NCBI GenBank assembly: GCA_037176845.1
Contig: JAYKXP010000181.1
Span: forward strand, 1-64,000
DNA length: 64,000 nucleotides
Source: Paramarasmius palmivorus
Taxonomy: Eukaryota; Basidiomycota; Agaricomycetes; Agaricales; Marasmiaceae
Direction: 5' to 3'
Each line of letters begins with the position of its first letter. Within the stretch, counting starts at the first letter, position 1. The notes under the pieces are model-generated. The model worked only from the letters and a program-made list of their open reading frames with translations. It was not told the origin of the DNA and made no database searches. This document shows, piece after piece, positions 24,204 through 35,268 of the stretch. The position numbers and the translations under genes are program-made.

Positions 24204-24814
24204 CCCATCTTCTCGTCGATCCCGACGTCCATGTCAAGTCCCTCACGTTTATGTCCGGCCGGCCTGCTGTCTCTCCTCTCTTTTTCCTCCAGATAATAAA
24301 AATTAAAACAATTACCAGGTCACACTCCAGAATTAGAAGTATCCACGACTACTCGGGTCTTCGGCTTCTGGGATATGTTGCAACGGCGGCGTTCCTCCAC
24401 TGTCAACATCGGCCAAACTTCGGCGTCTTTCCTCATTCTTTGTGTCCAGGAGTATAACTGTCCTGTACTCACATTAGTTCTGCAGGTTACATTCTCATTT
24501 TAGCTAGGCATTGTACGCTAGAGAGGCCATGAACGCCCAGTGGAAATCGTTCCAAGCTACAGCGATTCAGCGACGATAATTATCTCCCGAAAAGATCTGC
24601 AAATTACATTTAATTACCGTCGTTTCCCTAGCATCCTCAACGACAACTGACAAGAACAGCTCTTCGCAGAGTGATTCACTAATTGCAACGCCTAGTTCGC
24701 AGGGAAGGTCATATAATTCATCTATTTCCTCGGAGAATTGGAGATGAAGGATCTTTATAATCGATAGTTGGACTCTTTCGCAGAGTCCCATCTCTCCAAC
24801 TTCTCTCTTAAAAT
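24204..24814. other. Subterminal region of the MULE, left
   Basis: About 600 bp between the left inverted repeat and the first gene. No gene is supported. It probably includes the promoter of the gene at 24815. Confidence 0.4.
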
Positions 24815-26821
24815 ATGGTGCGCACCAGAGCCCAACTTCAAAGTCTCGACGTTCCCCCAACCCCAGCAAACACTTTAGCGACGGTGGCATCATCACCGCT
24901 CACCGAAGTTTCCTCATCCTCTCAAGCCTCCGCATCTAGCTCTTCTGTTCCTCGCCAGCGAGACATCTCCGAGACACGTTCTCGCTCTCTACCGCCGGCC
25001 TCACCGCAAATTTCACCCGCACACCGCCGCGCCAAATCCTTGCCATCGGAAGAAGAGATGAAGAAAAACCTATCCAGCACCGTCCACCTCACCGCCGAGG
25101 AATCTCAACAACTGGCAGCGTTCAAAGGACAGATCACCTCGTTCAGACGGTATGTCTGTCCTTCTATTGCTATCGCTCATCGTTCCTGATTTTTTTTTTC
25201 TTGCCTTCCAGCGATCAGAATTCCAGCTTGTTCGAACACCACCAACTCATCTCATGGAGCGATGGTCAATATGTTACATTTTATTGGTGCGTACAGAACC
25301 TGGATCATCACGAGCAGCAGGTAACTAATGTCGATATTACTACTAGGCCAGGTGTCGTAGGTCCCGGTGGGACCGTCATTCCTGTAGCTGCTGCCGATGC
25401 AAAGACATTTGCTCAGGCACATGCCATCAAGTGGCTCTCCTGTGTACATGGCCAACCTGTACGCATTCACTTCGTCAGCCCGAAGAATAAAAACCCCGGA
25501 TTGGCAGGAACGTGGGTATTTGTCTGTGATGCGCAGGCAACCACTCTACGTCCTAGTTGTGGAGTTATTGGTGCGTACTACGGTCCTCAACTGTTGCTAC
25601 TATGTATTCTGGGCTGACTGGGAAACTTCAGCTCGTTTGAACAACTATGTTGCTGTCCATGCAACTCAGGCTCTCTTGGGACTGTACGGGGAAGTTCAAG
25701 GTAAGAGGAGATTACTTTACTTTGAATTCACTTAAACTCATTCCCTTTCACGTAGCTGACGGTACTAGAGATGTCACAATCATTCGAGCCGGGGACATCG
25801 CAGCTACCTCTGTAGCAGAAAATCTTCCGACTCATCATGTATCGGCTCCGCCTTTGCCGAATACGAGCACGCCTATTCTGTCATCTTGGACTATGAGATT
25901 CTCTCCCCAAACGACACCCACTCTCTCTCGGAGACTTACCCTTGGTGGTAGCTCACCGGTGATCTCTCCGATCGCAGGCCCATCACACCGACTGCCTTCC
26001 ACATCACCAGTTCGAGCACCTAATCACTCTCCTCCCAAACTCTATTCTCCGCCTGCCCTGTCATCATCGCCACCCCTTCCAAGCCCACAAACCGCAATTG
26101 CTCGTCGTGGGCTATCAGCTAGCATATCTCACCACGGGTTTGGGGATTTCAACTACCAAGATGCCATCGGAGCTCTTGACTTGAACATCCCACAGGCTGC
26201 AGCCACTTCTCCCACCTCTACCAAGCAAACAGCCACCACTACTTCACTCCAAAAGCAACCCGTGGAGATGATAGAGATTTTTGACTCTGATGAAGAGTCC
26301 AGCCGGAACGGCAAAGGAAAAGGAAAAGGAAAGGGGAAACAGGTTGTACGCGCCTCCCAGCCACTGAAAAGACCACTTACTGTCCAAGGCTCCGACGACT
26401 GTATGGAGGTACCGCCCAAGAAACCTCGCTTGGAGCGATACATGATCGCAGGTCCCTCTTCTGGTCAGACTGAGGTACCAAAGCCTGTAGATATGCCAAC
26501 CAGAGGTGCGTCTTTCGATCTTTTCTACCTTGTTTTCACCGCATGCTAATTAAATAGGTTCTCGCTTTGTACGCTGGACGACGAACCCTGAGACCAACTT
26601 CAATGAAAAAAACCCTGGTACGTCTTTGTATTATTCCTATCTAAAGTGGGTATCAGGATCTCAACAATTCCTTCTACCAGTTTCATTTTCCAGGATGCTG
26701 GCAAAGCTTCTACAACATTCAGTCGTCTTGGACAACGCAGTGTCGGCTCAAGGACTTCATCCTGAAGTGTGGAAGCTTTTCAAATCTCTTTTTGTCTCTT
26801 GTCCCCATTGTAATCAGGTGA
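24815..26821 (+). CDS. Uncharacterised MULE cargo protein
   Basis: A multi-exon gene with consistent phases. Exon 1 runs 24815-25149. Introns are 25150-25211, 25287-25346 (60 nt, in frame), one from 25571, one near 25701 ending CACGTAG, one near 26505 ending AAATAG, and one near 26618 ending TTCCAG. The stop TGA is at 26819-26821. The N-terminal ~110 residues are Ser/Pro/Ala-rich and disordered. A folded-looking domain follows with LISWSDGQYVTFYWPG, HAIKWLSCVHGQPVRIHFVS and GTWVFVCDAQ. A long Ser/Pro region carries a short Gly/Lys repeat, and the C-terminus has SRFVRWTTNPE and CWQSFYNIQSSWTTQCRLKD. I do not recognise a family. The basic patch would suit a nuclear protein, but that is inference. 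Confidence 0.7.
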
Positions 26822-27054
26822 AGGGTTTTATCACATTGGCTGTCGCGACAAAATGTAAGCCCTATTATCTATCTTGTTATTTCTTGTCGTTTCTTGAACA
26901 GGGTTTACCCTCCTCGAGTCTATGTGGTAGTGCCTTACTTTCTTAGCTACGTTGACACCATTCGTATTGTATTGACATGTATATATCTCATGGTTTTCTG
27001 GTACAAAATTTTTTATTTATTTATGAAAACTAGGCGTGAACAGCTTGATTAAGA

Positions 27055-27136
27055 TCACCTCTGACAACCTCTGACACCTCTGACAACCTCTGACAACCTC
27101 TGACAACCTCTGACACCTCTGACACCTCTGACAACT
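27055..27136 (+). repeat. Short tandem repeat, CTCTGACAAC/CTCTGACAC type
   Basis: About nine imperfect copies of CTCTGACA(A)C(C) lie between the 3' ends of the unknown cargo gene and the dioxygenase-like gene. Related patches lie at 35186-35262 (same strand) and 31360-31400 (opposite strand). Confidence 0.85.
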
Positions 27137-27199
27137 TCACCTCCGACCGACCTCTATACCTACACTCCCTCTTTGTGGTACTATACTTTGTAGACAGAT

Positions 27200-30100
27200 T
27201 TAACCATAGATGCGACGGCGAACATGATAGTTGTCACGAATTGCCTGACGTCTGGCTGCCCTTGCGGCGTCCTTTTTCCGAATGGAGTCATGTTGTCCGG
27301 AGCTCACACCACCTCTAAGACGCATAACTTGCAGGGTATCTTCCGATGGCAGAACAGTTCCGTGTAGCTTTCTTGCATCGAACGACCTAAAGAGGGCTGA
27401 GTATATAGGACCAACAACTTCCAGGTAAAGGTCAGCCTACCATAGCATATTTGCACGCGTACGTATGTAGTACTTGTACTCCAACTGGCAAAAGCCAAAC
27501 TCGGAAATAGATGCATCGGCGTCCCATCGGATCTGTGAACATATCGAACGACATGCATCTTTGTCGTCATGCAAAGGTGCTGTATATCCCTCGCATGTGA
27601 AAAGGTTGACGCCATATTCTCCAACTCGTTCGCACACCTTGCCAGTATTCCTGAGCTCCTCGAACAGATCTGGATGCAATAGTTTCGTTACTTCTAGTTG
27701 GTACATGGATGACTGTAAAATCTATATAAGTTCCAACACAGCCTGCAGATTTGTTCAAATTACCTTGGCATGCTTGAATAAAATCTCCATCTCTTCCACA
27801 GTATCGGCTTCTATTCCGGCGTAATAGACGTATTCATCGGCCTTTCTACCACCAGATGCGACACGCGCTCCGAAACAACGCATCGATCCCGAGTTCCACC
27901 GGTCCTTGCCAGAACCACGACGGACTGACTTCACACCACTTTCCAAGTCAATCGTGGAAGCAATTTCCTCCAACACTTCTGGTGCAAACACACCAAAAGC
28001 CACGAAATCAACCTATGTCCAGGTCAACATTAAGCGACGTGAAGGGTGGTTTAGGTGCATACTAAAGGTCCACCTTCGTATTCTCGTATGTAGAACACCT
28101 GCTGCTTGCACTCCTTCAGGGTCTCCTCATGAGGCTCGAGGCAAGATAAACCAAGCTCCTCGGTAGTATAAATTGTGGTAGGATTCTTGCGTCCTCCACC
28201 CTAAGGATCAAGTCAATAATTAAAGCCACCAATTGCCTGGGCCGGTTGTTAGATTTTACAAACCTGTCTCGGCTTCATGCGTTTATCTTTCGGAGCGTTA
28301 CTAACCCCCGCGTGTTCATATCTCTCTCGTATGTTTGGGTCCCTGTTCAAAGGCATAATCACCTCTCTGCGGCATTTCCTAGTCTCATCCGTCAGAGATC
28401 CGCAGGTACTGCACGGTACCGGGTTACGCCAACGGGTTGCGCGACACTGCTCTCGAATATGTTTGCGGAATCTTGCACGAGCACGACGATATTCGATAGT
28501 GTGGTCGAGAATGGAACGAAGAGGGGCTGGGATGTCATGAAGTACATATAGCGAGCTACCCGATTCGGGATCAACCGTAGACCTTAGATTGCGGATCTCT
28601 TGGACAAACATTCGATAGACTTGCTTTGGTTTGACATGTTGGACCTGTAGATGGCAAAAATGACATTGGCCAAAACGATGCGGAGGTAGAAGATGGACTC
28701 ACGATATAACCATGAGAGTTCAGGCCCCAAGACAGCCAACGATACCAATCCGTCTTGAAATTATTCTCGCTCAGTGCGAAGTAGACAAACGCTGGGTTAC
28801 TTGACCGAGGGATTATGTCTGGAAACCGACACAGAGCGCCAAGGAGACTAGTTAGCTCATGAGAGCCTCCCTGTTCCGAGAGTTAGTTAGTCAATCCACA
28901 GTGAAGCGTCTGATCTCACCGATGGCACTCTCTGGTATTGTTCTTCTCCCAAAGACTCTACAGCTTCGTCACTCCATTCCTTGGGTGTCCAACGGTCGAT
29001 TACGCCAGCCAAAGTTTCTGCGAAGGCATGGAGCCTGATAAAGATGGGTACGTTCAGTGACCCTTCCTCAAATTGGAACGAAGGATTGACAACCCGAGAA
29101 AGCATCTGAGCTAAGCCAGAATTCTGGATGGGAAACAACAGTGAAGAGAATCAATGAGAGGTAGGCCATAATAGAATACCTTCTGTGCCCAGGAGAAAGA
29201 TCCGGTACGATACTGTGCCGGTGGTACCTTCTTTATCGCCTGAATAGTGTTTGCCAAGAGAGATTGGGCCTCTTGGAATGACGGACTGAAGAGGTCCTCT
29301 TCCTTTTCTCCTTCAGGAACCACAGGCTTTCGGTAGATAACAGTACGCAACGAGGTTTCCCAGTGTTGACACTGCGTAAGATAAGTTTCGTAGGTAGCAT
29401 CATTCCGGAACGTCAAATCCCAGCTCTGTAAATGACGACGAGGCCTAAACCTGCTGGGTACTTCCTGTCCACCTTCCGTCGTAGGAACTTCAATAGCTGC
29501 CAGTGAACGTTCGTCCTGAGTATTGTCGGTTACAAAGTCCATAGAATCGTCGAAATCGGGCTCGAAGTCATCATCGGAATCTGTGGGACTACCCGGAAGA
29601 TAGTCTGAATCATACGAACCATGGGAATCGGTGGAATCATCATCCGAGTCTGAATAGCCTGAGCTATCCCAGAGGAGATATTGCCACTCCCAGTCCTCCG
29701 TAGTGTCTTCGTCTTCAGAGTCGAGCGCCCCAATATTGCTCGCAACTTCCAAGAGCGGGCTTCGCTGTTTAAAAGGGCGCTAAGGCAGTCACGGTTAGAA
29801 ACCATGGTCCTATAAGCAAAATCAACGCACCCGGCTCAAAATATGATTTTGCCACATAGCCAGATCCTCCAAAGCCTCTGCCCTTCTCCCATCCTCAACC
29901 AAAAGAAAAACGCTGATAGCCAGATCCACCATATCATTAACCGGTACGTCTTTGGACAGTTCCTGTTCGTGGCATTTGCTGGCCCATGCCAGCCAGGTGA
30001 CTACTTGCTGTATCTTGCGTTTGGATAAGTTAGAAAAGAGAACTCTCCGAACGAAGCCTACGCACAAGTGACTCGTTCCCTCGGAAGGTGGTTAACCACC

Positions 30101-30305
30101 GGTCTCTCCAAGGTTTGTATGCGGCATCTGAAGACCTCCGGGTGTTGTACGTTAGTTCCGACGTCTGTTTCGCCAGCTGCCTTAGATCTTGACTGGCCGT
30201 CTCAAGAGTCTCCTTCAGAGGAGAGGGGATCACCGTAGGAATAGTCGGGGGTCCACGGGGGTATGCCCAGAATCGATAAGGTGTTGTGTCGACGTGGTTC
30301 ATCAC
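27200..30305 (-). CDS. Candidate Fe(II)/2-oxoglutarate dioxygenase (TET/JBP-like?), MULE cargo
   Basis: A minus-strand multi-exon gene from ATG 30305 to TAA 27200-27202. The N-terminal half is mixed, with an exon carrying IQQVVTWLAWASKCHEQE and a long Asp/Ser/Glu-rich acidic stretch (about 29.5-29.7 kb). Further exons encode FAETLAGVIDRWTPKEW, VYRMFVQEIRNLRS, and CSTCGSLTDETRKC (possible metal site). The C-terminal domain reads GYTAPLHDDKDACRSICSQI. About 50 residues on, across an intron ending CTTTAG, it reads LWSFDARKLHGTVLP. This gives an HxD...H arrangement as in double-stranded beta-helix dioxygenases, with a downstream Arg in LQVMRLRGG that could bind the co-substrate. Proteins of this C-terminal type are widespread in agaricomycetes. 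Assignment to the TET/JBP nucleic-acid-modifying group is my inference and unproven. The last ~25 residues are strongly basic. Confidence 0.7.
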
Positions 30306-30317
30306 AGAGATGCTGAG

Positions 30318-30361
30318 CTTATGTCATAGACATAATTTCTGGTACTTATGTCATAGATATG
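30318..30361 (-). promoter_or_regulatory. Duplicated motif upstream of the dioxygenase-like gene
   Basis: CTTATGTCATAGA occurs twice (about 30319 and 30346), spaced 27 bp apart and starting about 15 bp upstream of the minus-strand start codon at 30305. TATGTCATAGACATA is itself a near-palindrome. It could be a factor-binding pair or part of the 5' UTR. Confidence 0.4.
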
Positions 30362-30591
30362 TAACGATTAACGCCTACTTACAGGCTACCTGACCTATGA
30401 CTACCTATTGAAAGATGAGACGTGCAAAAAACGTTCTGAGGGTGAAAAACAGGAAAGAAAAGTAGGATAAGGCCCTTGAGAGATCCTCTACCGGCAACCG
30501 TTGTACGTTTAACGGTTTCGTCTGTAGGTGATCAACGTAGAGAGTAAGTAGGGGTACGGCCTCTGGATATCGCAGGTACATACCGGTAACG

Positions 30592-30935
30592 AAGGCTGAT
30601 ATGAACAGCCGGTGCTCCTGGATACCAGCACGGAGTACCCATCCTTCTACGGCTTTGCTCTGGGTAGGGGGTAGAGGTGCTGCAGGGCCGGTGAGTACGA
30701 CCAGTCGCGAGTATGAAAGCCGATATGAACAGCTGGTGCTACGGTGTATCGAGCATGGCTTCATAGGGTACGGTATCGGTGGGGGTTACAGGGAGGGGTA
30801 GGTACAGCACTCATGAAGGCTGATATGAACAGCCGGTGCTCCTCGGTACGCGAGTATGACCGGTCGTGCGTTCAGGGTTCGAGGGGGTAGGTACATGAGC
30901 ACTCAAGAAGGCTGATATGAACAGCCGGTGCTCCA
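30592..30935 (+). repeat. Four dispersed copies of a hairpin-forming 28-bp repeat
   Basis: GAAGGCTGATATGAACAGCC followed by GGTGCTCC occurs near 30592, 30811 and 30904, with a variant (GAAAGCCGATATGAACAGCT) near 30714. Spacing is about 95-120 bp. Each copy contains GGCTG...CAGCC, a 5-bp stem with a 7-nt loop. The array lies in the 1.1-kb space between the divergently transcribed dioxygenase-like and JmjC genes. Confidence 0.8.
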
Positions 30936-31359
30936 GGGTATCGAACCGTAGGGGTTGTGCCATGTGCGGTGGTGAAACCCCAGCCTTTCAGCCTCCGGAA
31001 CACCCCAATGCTACTAGAGGGATGAGGCATTCCGGACTATGAGGGCAGGGGTGTAGGCAGGGGTGTAGGTAGCGAGTAGGGTCGGTAGGGACGGTCCACA
31101 GAGGGCTTGAGGTGGTAGACTAGGTAGCGTCGTTCCTGGGGCAAGATTTAGTAAACGTTACCGTAGAACGTGAAGGGATACGCACCGTAAAAGATCTGAC
31201 GCAGACTCACAAGCTTCGGGTACGCACAGAGAGGAGAGTGGCCGGGAAGGATGACGGGCAGGACGAAGAAGAGGGACAAAGAGGAGAGGGACAAAGAGGA
31301 ACAGGTCAAAGTCGGTCAAAGTCAACCTCGCGTAAATGACATGTCACATGTCACGCGTT

Positions 31360-31400
31360 GTCAGAGGTGTCCGAGGTGAGTCAGAGGTGTCCGAGGTCCG
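31360..31400 (-). repeat. Short GTCAGAGGTGTCCGAGGT repeat
   Basis: Two adjacent copies of TCAGAGGTGTCCGAGGT sit just upstream of the JmjC gene start at 31437. They are the opposite-strand version of the CTCTGACACC satellite found elsewhere in the element. Confidence 0.7.
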
Positions 31401-31436
31401 AATGCCGTTATCCGCCATTTTTTTCTTCTAGTCATC

Positions 31437-33764
31437 ATGTCCGGCGACGTCGTGTCGGTCTATTCTCGTTTCCTGGACTCTCCTCTCGATATCTTGCCCA
31501 AGACTGACGAGGACGAAGGGTCCTGGATGTCGAGAATTAACCCCGAAGGAGTCAATTTACACCCATCGACCATACGATTCTTCAAAACGCGCCCCGATGG
31601 GGATGAGGCCGCATGGAAAGTGAAATTCAAGCGCAACCACACCAACTTAACGGCCAAAAAGAGAGCGTAGGTCGACAATAACGCGGGTATTTTCATCTTC
31701 TCACCGAACGTTATCTAGGGGACCAGAGAAAATCAAAACCCGTGATCGTATCAACCAGGCAAATTCACGGTTCGTTTTCGCTCTCCTTTGCGTCGGGGCC
31801 TTCTGATGAATCGTTGGTCTCTAGTCAACGTAAACGCCAGAAAGTCGAAGTTTTGGATGCACCGAACCCAGAAGAACACCCATCCCCAGTAGATTCTCCT
31901 CCGAGTCACGATGCCGTGCTTGCGACTGCTACGCCTACCCGGAAGCTAGACATCTGCGATATTCAAAGACCTTTCATGGAGAAAGGTGCCGAACGGATAA
32001 TATGGCAAGGAGACTGTGGAGGGGAACTGTCCATGCTACTGCCGAGTATTGCTGGACAGCAAGGAGACAACGAACTGGAGCCTGTGAGTGTCTGCTCTAA
32101 GGTATCAAATCTCAACTGCTAAACGTCTGAGTATCCAGGTGTGCAGATACCTGAAATATTTGTCGCAGACACCACTAGCTGAAAAGAGCAGCGACTACGT
32201 TCTCCGAATTTCACCGGAGGATTTGCCTCGAGACGCGACTCAGCTATATCAGGTCATCCGAGAGGCTTTGAGTCGCAACAAGATGGTCCATCTTGTCGGG
32301 TATAGGACACCTACGTCAACATTGTCGGAGTTCAACGTCGGTTTTATAAAGACCCACCATATATCGCCTACAAGGCCGGTCACCGTTCACTGTAAGTAAA
32401 TGACCGTCCTTCGTAACCCTATCACTCCTGGTTCTAATGACTAGGCGTGGTCTTCAGCTTTACTTACACACACTCGCTACCAAACCATTGATGGATGCTC
32501 AGATGGTACGGAACAAACGGACATAGGAACGTTTCTAGAGAGGATGTACAATCCCTCGACCATAGAAGCAGTGCTGGCGATCAACATGGTTGGTAAGACG
32601 TTCGGGGAGCCAGCGGAGTAAGTTTCGTTTCAGAGTTTGCATCTGCTACAGTTTTTTGATCCGCAGGCATAGGAGCTTGAACGATGTCCTAACCGTTTGC
32701 CGCAACATCGAGTACGAGGAAGCCAATATGTATGCCCAGCACGCTTTGAACCATGCCGTGTGGGGGCTGCTACATCATGCAGGTTACTTCACCTTCAATC
32801 ATCAGGACGCCGGTGGTGAATTAGCCGTGTCTGGAGTTGAGCAGGGTTACAAACTTTGGACAGGATACTTCCTGAGATGTGAGAATCGCATTCTCCACGA
32901 GAAAGAAGTGGTACGCCTCTGTTCAGCCCCTCTTCAGGAAGATCTCGAGTCTCGAAACATCAAGACCGTAACGATTCTGCTCGCACCAGGTGATGTACAG
33001 TAAGTTCCAAGTCAAATCTTCGGTGATGGCCCAATAGTATCTCACCACAACTTTAGTTTACAGCCCCCTGGGCTGGTACACTCAGTCTACACCCCTGTAC
33101 CATGCTTTATGAAGGGGTCGAGTATGTGGTTATACGACACCCTGCATCACACGGAGTTATCCAGGCGGGTTGAGTGCTTGAAAGGCAATCTCGTGACCAA
33201 CCAAGATTTCGACCAGGAGCTTATCTACACACAACTGACGGCAATGCTTTTCGGTTTAAAAGTTTTACGGGCTATGGATCCTACCTTCCGTGAGCAAGTC
33301 ACCTCCTCTTTGTTGCTACACTACTAAAGCACAGCTGGTCAGAATTCTATGAATATCCTCTATTAGCCTTATGTTCAATGCTTTTGGACGCTTCGTATTA
33401 CATCCCCGCCAAGTCAAAAGCTCGCCTATTTCCCTCTTTCACGATGTACCAAGGAATTGTGCTACGATCGACATATCTGGCTACCACATATGGCGCTCTG
33501 TGTCTTGCCAACTTCCTAGCTCCCTCGGTGCTAATGGGCAAAGAGATCACACCACCTCAAGTGGGGGATTGTCCCCAGCCTCGAGATAAGGTGAAAGACG
33601 TCCGACAATACCTCAAGGAACTCGGACCTTTTTCTAAGCTATGTGAAAATACTGCCCGTGAGATTCGTGAACTCTTGGGAGGTCAGCCGCTGGCAGAGAA
33701 GGGGCGTAAGGTAGACTCTGAGTCGATGGACTTGACTTTAAATGGCATATCTTGGGACTTGTAG
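31437..33764 (+). CDS. JmjC-type (cupin-fold) dioxygenase, MULE cargo
   Basis: A multi-exon gene whose phases all agree. Exon 1 is 31437-31666; the next exon resumes near 31759. Later introns start near 32082, 32391 (acceptor TCTTCAG), 32618, 32999 and 33289 (acceptor CTGGTCAG). The N-terminal ~200 residues are variable. The conserved part includes IGTFLERMYNPSTIEAVLAI. The catalytic region reads WGLLHHAGYFTFNHQDAGG, giving the HxD Fe(II) ligands, and later LQPPGLVHSVYTPVP, giving the distal His. WLYDTLHHTELSRR and LVTNQDF follow. This is the pattern of the agaricomycete JmjC-domain family, which uses Fe(II) and 2-oxoglutarate. Substrate unknown: histone, other protein or nucleic acid cannot be told from sequence. 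It is transcribed away from the dioxygenase-like gene across a shared 1.1-kb region. Confidence 0.8.
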
Positions 33765-33873
33765 CCTTATATTTCATTACAGGTGTAATAGAACATGGTT
33801 GATCAAACAAAATATTTTGTTGGGCACCACCTCTCAAGTGACAGGTTACACAGTTGAGTACAAGACGTAGGTA

Positions 33874-34712
33874 TTAGAAATTAGGATAGACGTAACCCCC
33901 ACCAACGATGTTGACCACTGGACGTTGAGTGAATGGGATGGACAGTACCGCCGTGTTTCCTAGGAGAACAGCCGCCACGAAGGCATCGACAGCCTCTTGA
34001 TAAGTTTCACGAAAGACACGCATAGCTCTCGGAACACCTGATACCAAAGACGAGGTGGAATCACTGAATGCAAAATGTCCATAGCGTCAATCCAGAGCCC
34101 AAGAGAAACAAAGAGGAAATAACACGCACTGGCCACGTAGAACACCGATTCGCAGGCCTCTGATGACTGCATACCACCGAAGGTCCGGTGGTATCTCACC
34201 CACAGCTCCCACTTCGGTACCTGCGGGTGCTGGGCCCAAGGGAAGATTGGGAAAAGGTAGAGGAAGGGCCCGGGTCGGTCCTGCATTGACAAAGATGAGC
34301 GACGCTGGAAAAGGAACTCAGTATTCTCTCAAGAATATTTCAACATTTTGGTGGACATACTAGGGTCCGGGGCTACATTGGCACGCTCATTCAAAGCAGT
34401 TTCCTGCGAGACTGTGAGAGCTCCGGCCAAGTCTGTGGGCAGTTCATAGGATAATAGTAGATCAGCATAGTAAGCGGCTCAAAAAAGAGAAACGACGTAC
34501 TCAAGGCCCCAATCAGATCATTGAGGAACTGAATATCGTGGTTGGATCCAGGTATGATGCCAGTGGATATCAGAGAAGGGTGAACCAATTGAACGGTGAA
34601 GCCTGAACATCGGTGAGCAACTGATATGTGTAGAGAGGGGAACAATGCTGGAGGCTTACTCACCTTCGCTTCGCAGAACGACGAGTGCATCGCTGACCGT
34701 TGGAATAGACAT
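33874..34712 (-). CDS. Protein with RNase H1 N-terminal (viroplasmin-like) domain, MULE cargo
   Basis: A minus-strand gene from ATG 34712 to TAA 33874-33876 with about four short introns whose phases agree. The N-terminal half begins MSIPTVSDALVVLRS and continues IISTG-type sequence with IPGSNHDIQFLNDLIGAL and a Pro/Leu-rich segment. Near the C-terminus is WYAVIRGLRIGVLRGHDSTS then LVSGVPRAM and FRETYQEAVDAFVAA. That is the pattern of the small RNase H1 N-terminal domain: W-Y-x-V, G-x-x-x-G-V/I, V-x-G-x, then a basic/aromatic F-x-T-x-x-E-A motif. This domain binds RNA:DNA or double-stranded nucleic acid in known proteins. No RNase H catalytic domain follows. Role in the element unknown. Confidence 0.7.
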
Positions 34713-35185
34713 TAAGAAGTGATCTGGAAAGATTCAAAGGATGCTGAATTCCTGAAGGCCAAGGGTGCAAGTCGGCCAGTATTTATGCAGAGGAGCAGAC
34801 AAAGCTTAGTTGTAGGATTATACGTACGATAAAGGCAAGAGTCCGTGCCATCCAATTATCAATTATATTGGTCCTCCTTTCTCCTCGTCCTTTCCCGAGG
34901 ATTTGGAAGTTGAAAGCTGTTCATGGAAGTCTAGAAGGAGACCAAAAAAGGCTTGATAAAGTGCTTCGTAATTAGTTGTCCAGGAATTAGACACGTTGGA
35001 AGTGTTGTGTAATAAATTTGACACTGTTCCGCTGGAGTGAGGCTCGACTGGACGTCGCTCCGCCACAAATTAACACCCGAAGGTCTTCGATAAGAACCTG
35101 GAGATCTAGTTGAATTTCTAGAAATGAAAAGATCTCAAACGTTCTACAGGCAAATTGGAACATTACGTCGATCGTGGAATTAGGT
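34713..35185. other. Region upstream of the RNase H1-N gene
   Basis: Between two minus-strand genes. A minus-strand open frame at 34863-35066 (67 codons, starting MAERRPVEPHS) and an intron-like GTACGTATAATCC...CTTCAG segment could be an upstream exon or 5' UTR intron of the gene at 34712. I cannot decide between these. Confidence 0.35.
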
Positions 35186-35262
35186 CACCTCTGACACCTC
35201 TGACACCTCTGACACCTCTGATCTGACACCTCTGACGCCTCTGACACCTCTGACACCTAGTA
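35186..35262 (+). repeat. Short tandem repeat, CACCTCTGA type
   Basis: Seven to eight near-identical CACCTCTGA units abut the 3' end of the transposase gene (stop at 35269). Same motif as at 27055-27136. Confidence 0.85.
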
Positions 35263-35268
35263 CGTCCT

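Noticed and set aside
27055..27136. CRISPR-like array
   Set aside because: The units are about 10 bp with no spacers. It is a simple satellite.
30405..30764. 119-codon minus-strand open frame upstream of the dioxygenase-like gene
   Set aside because: It overlaps the hairpin repeat array, which explains its repeated peptide. It shows no splice connection to the gene start at 30305.
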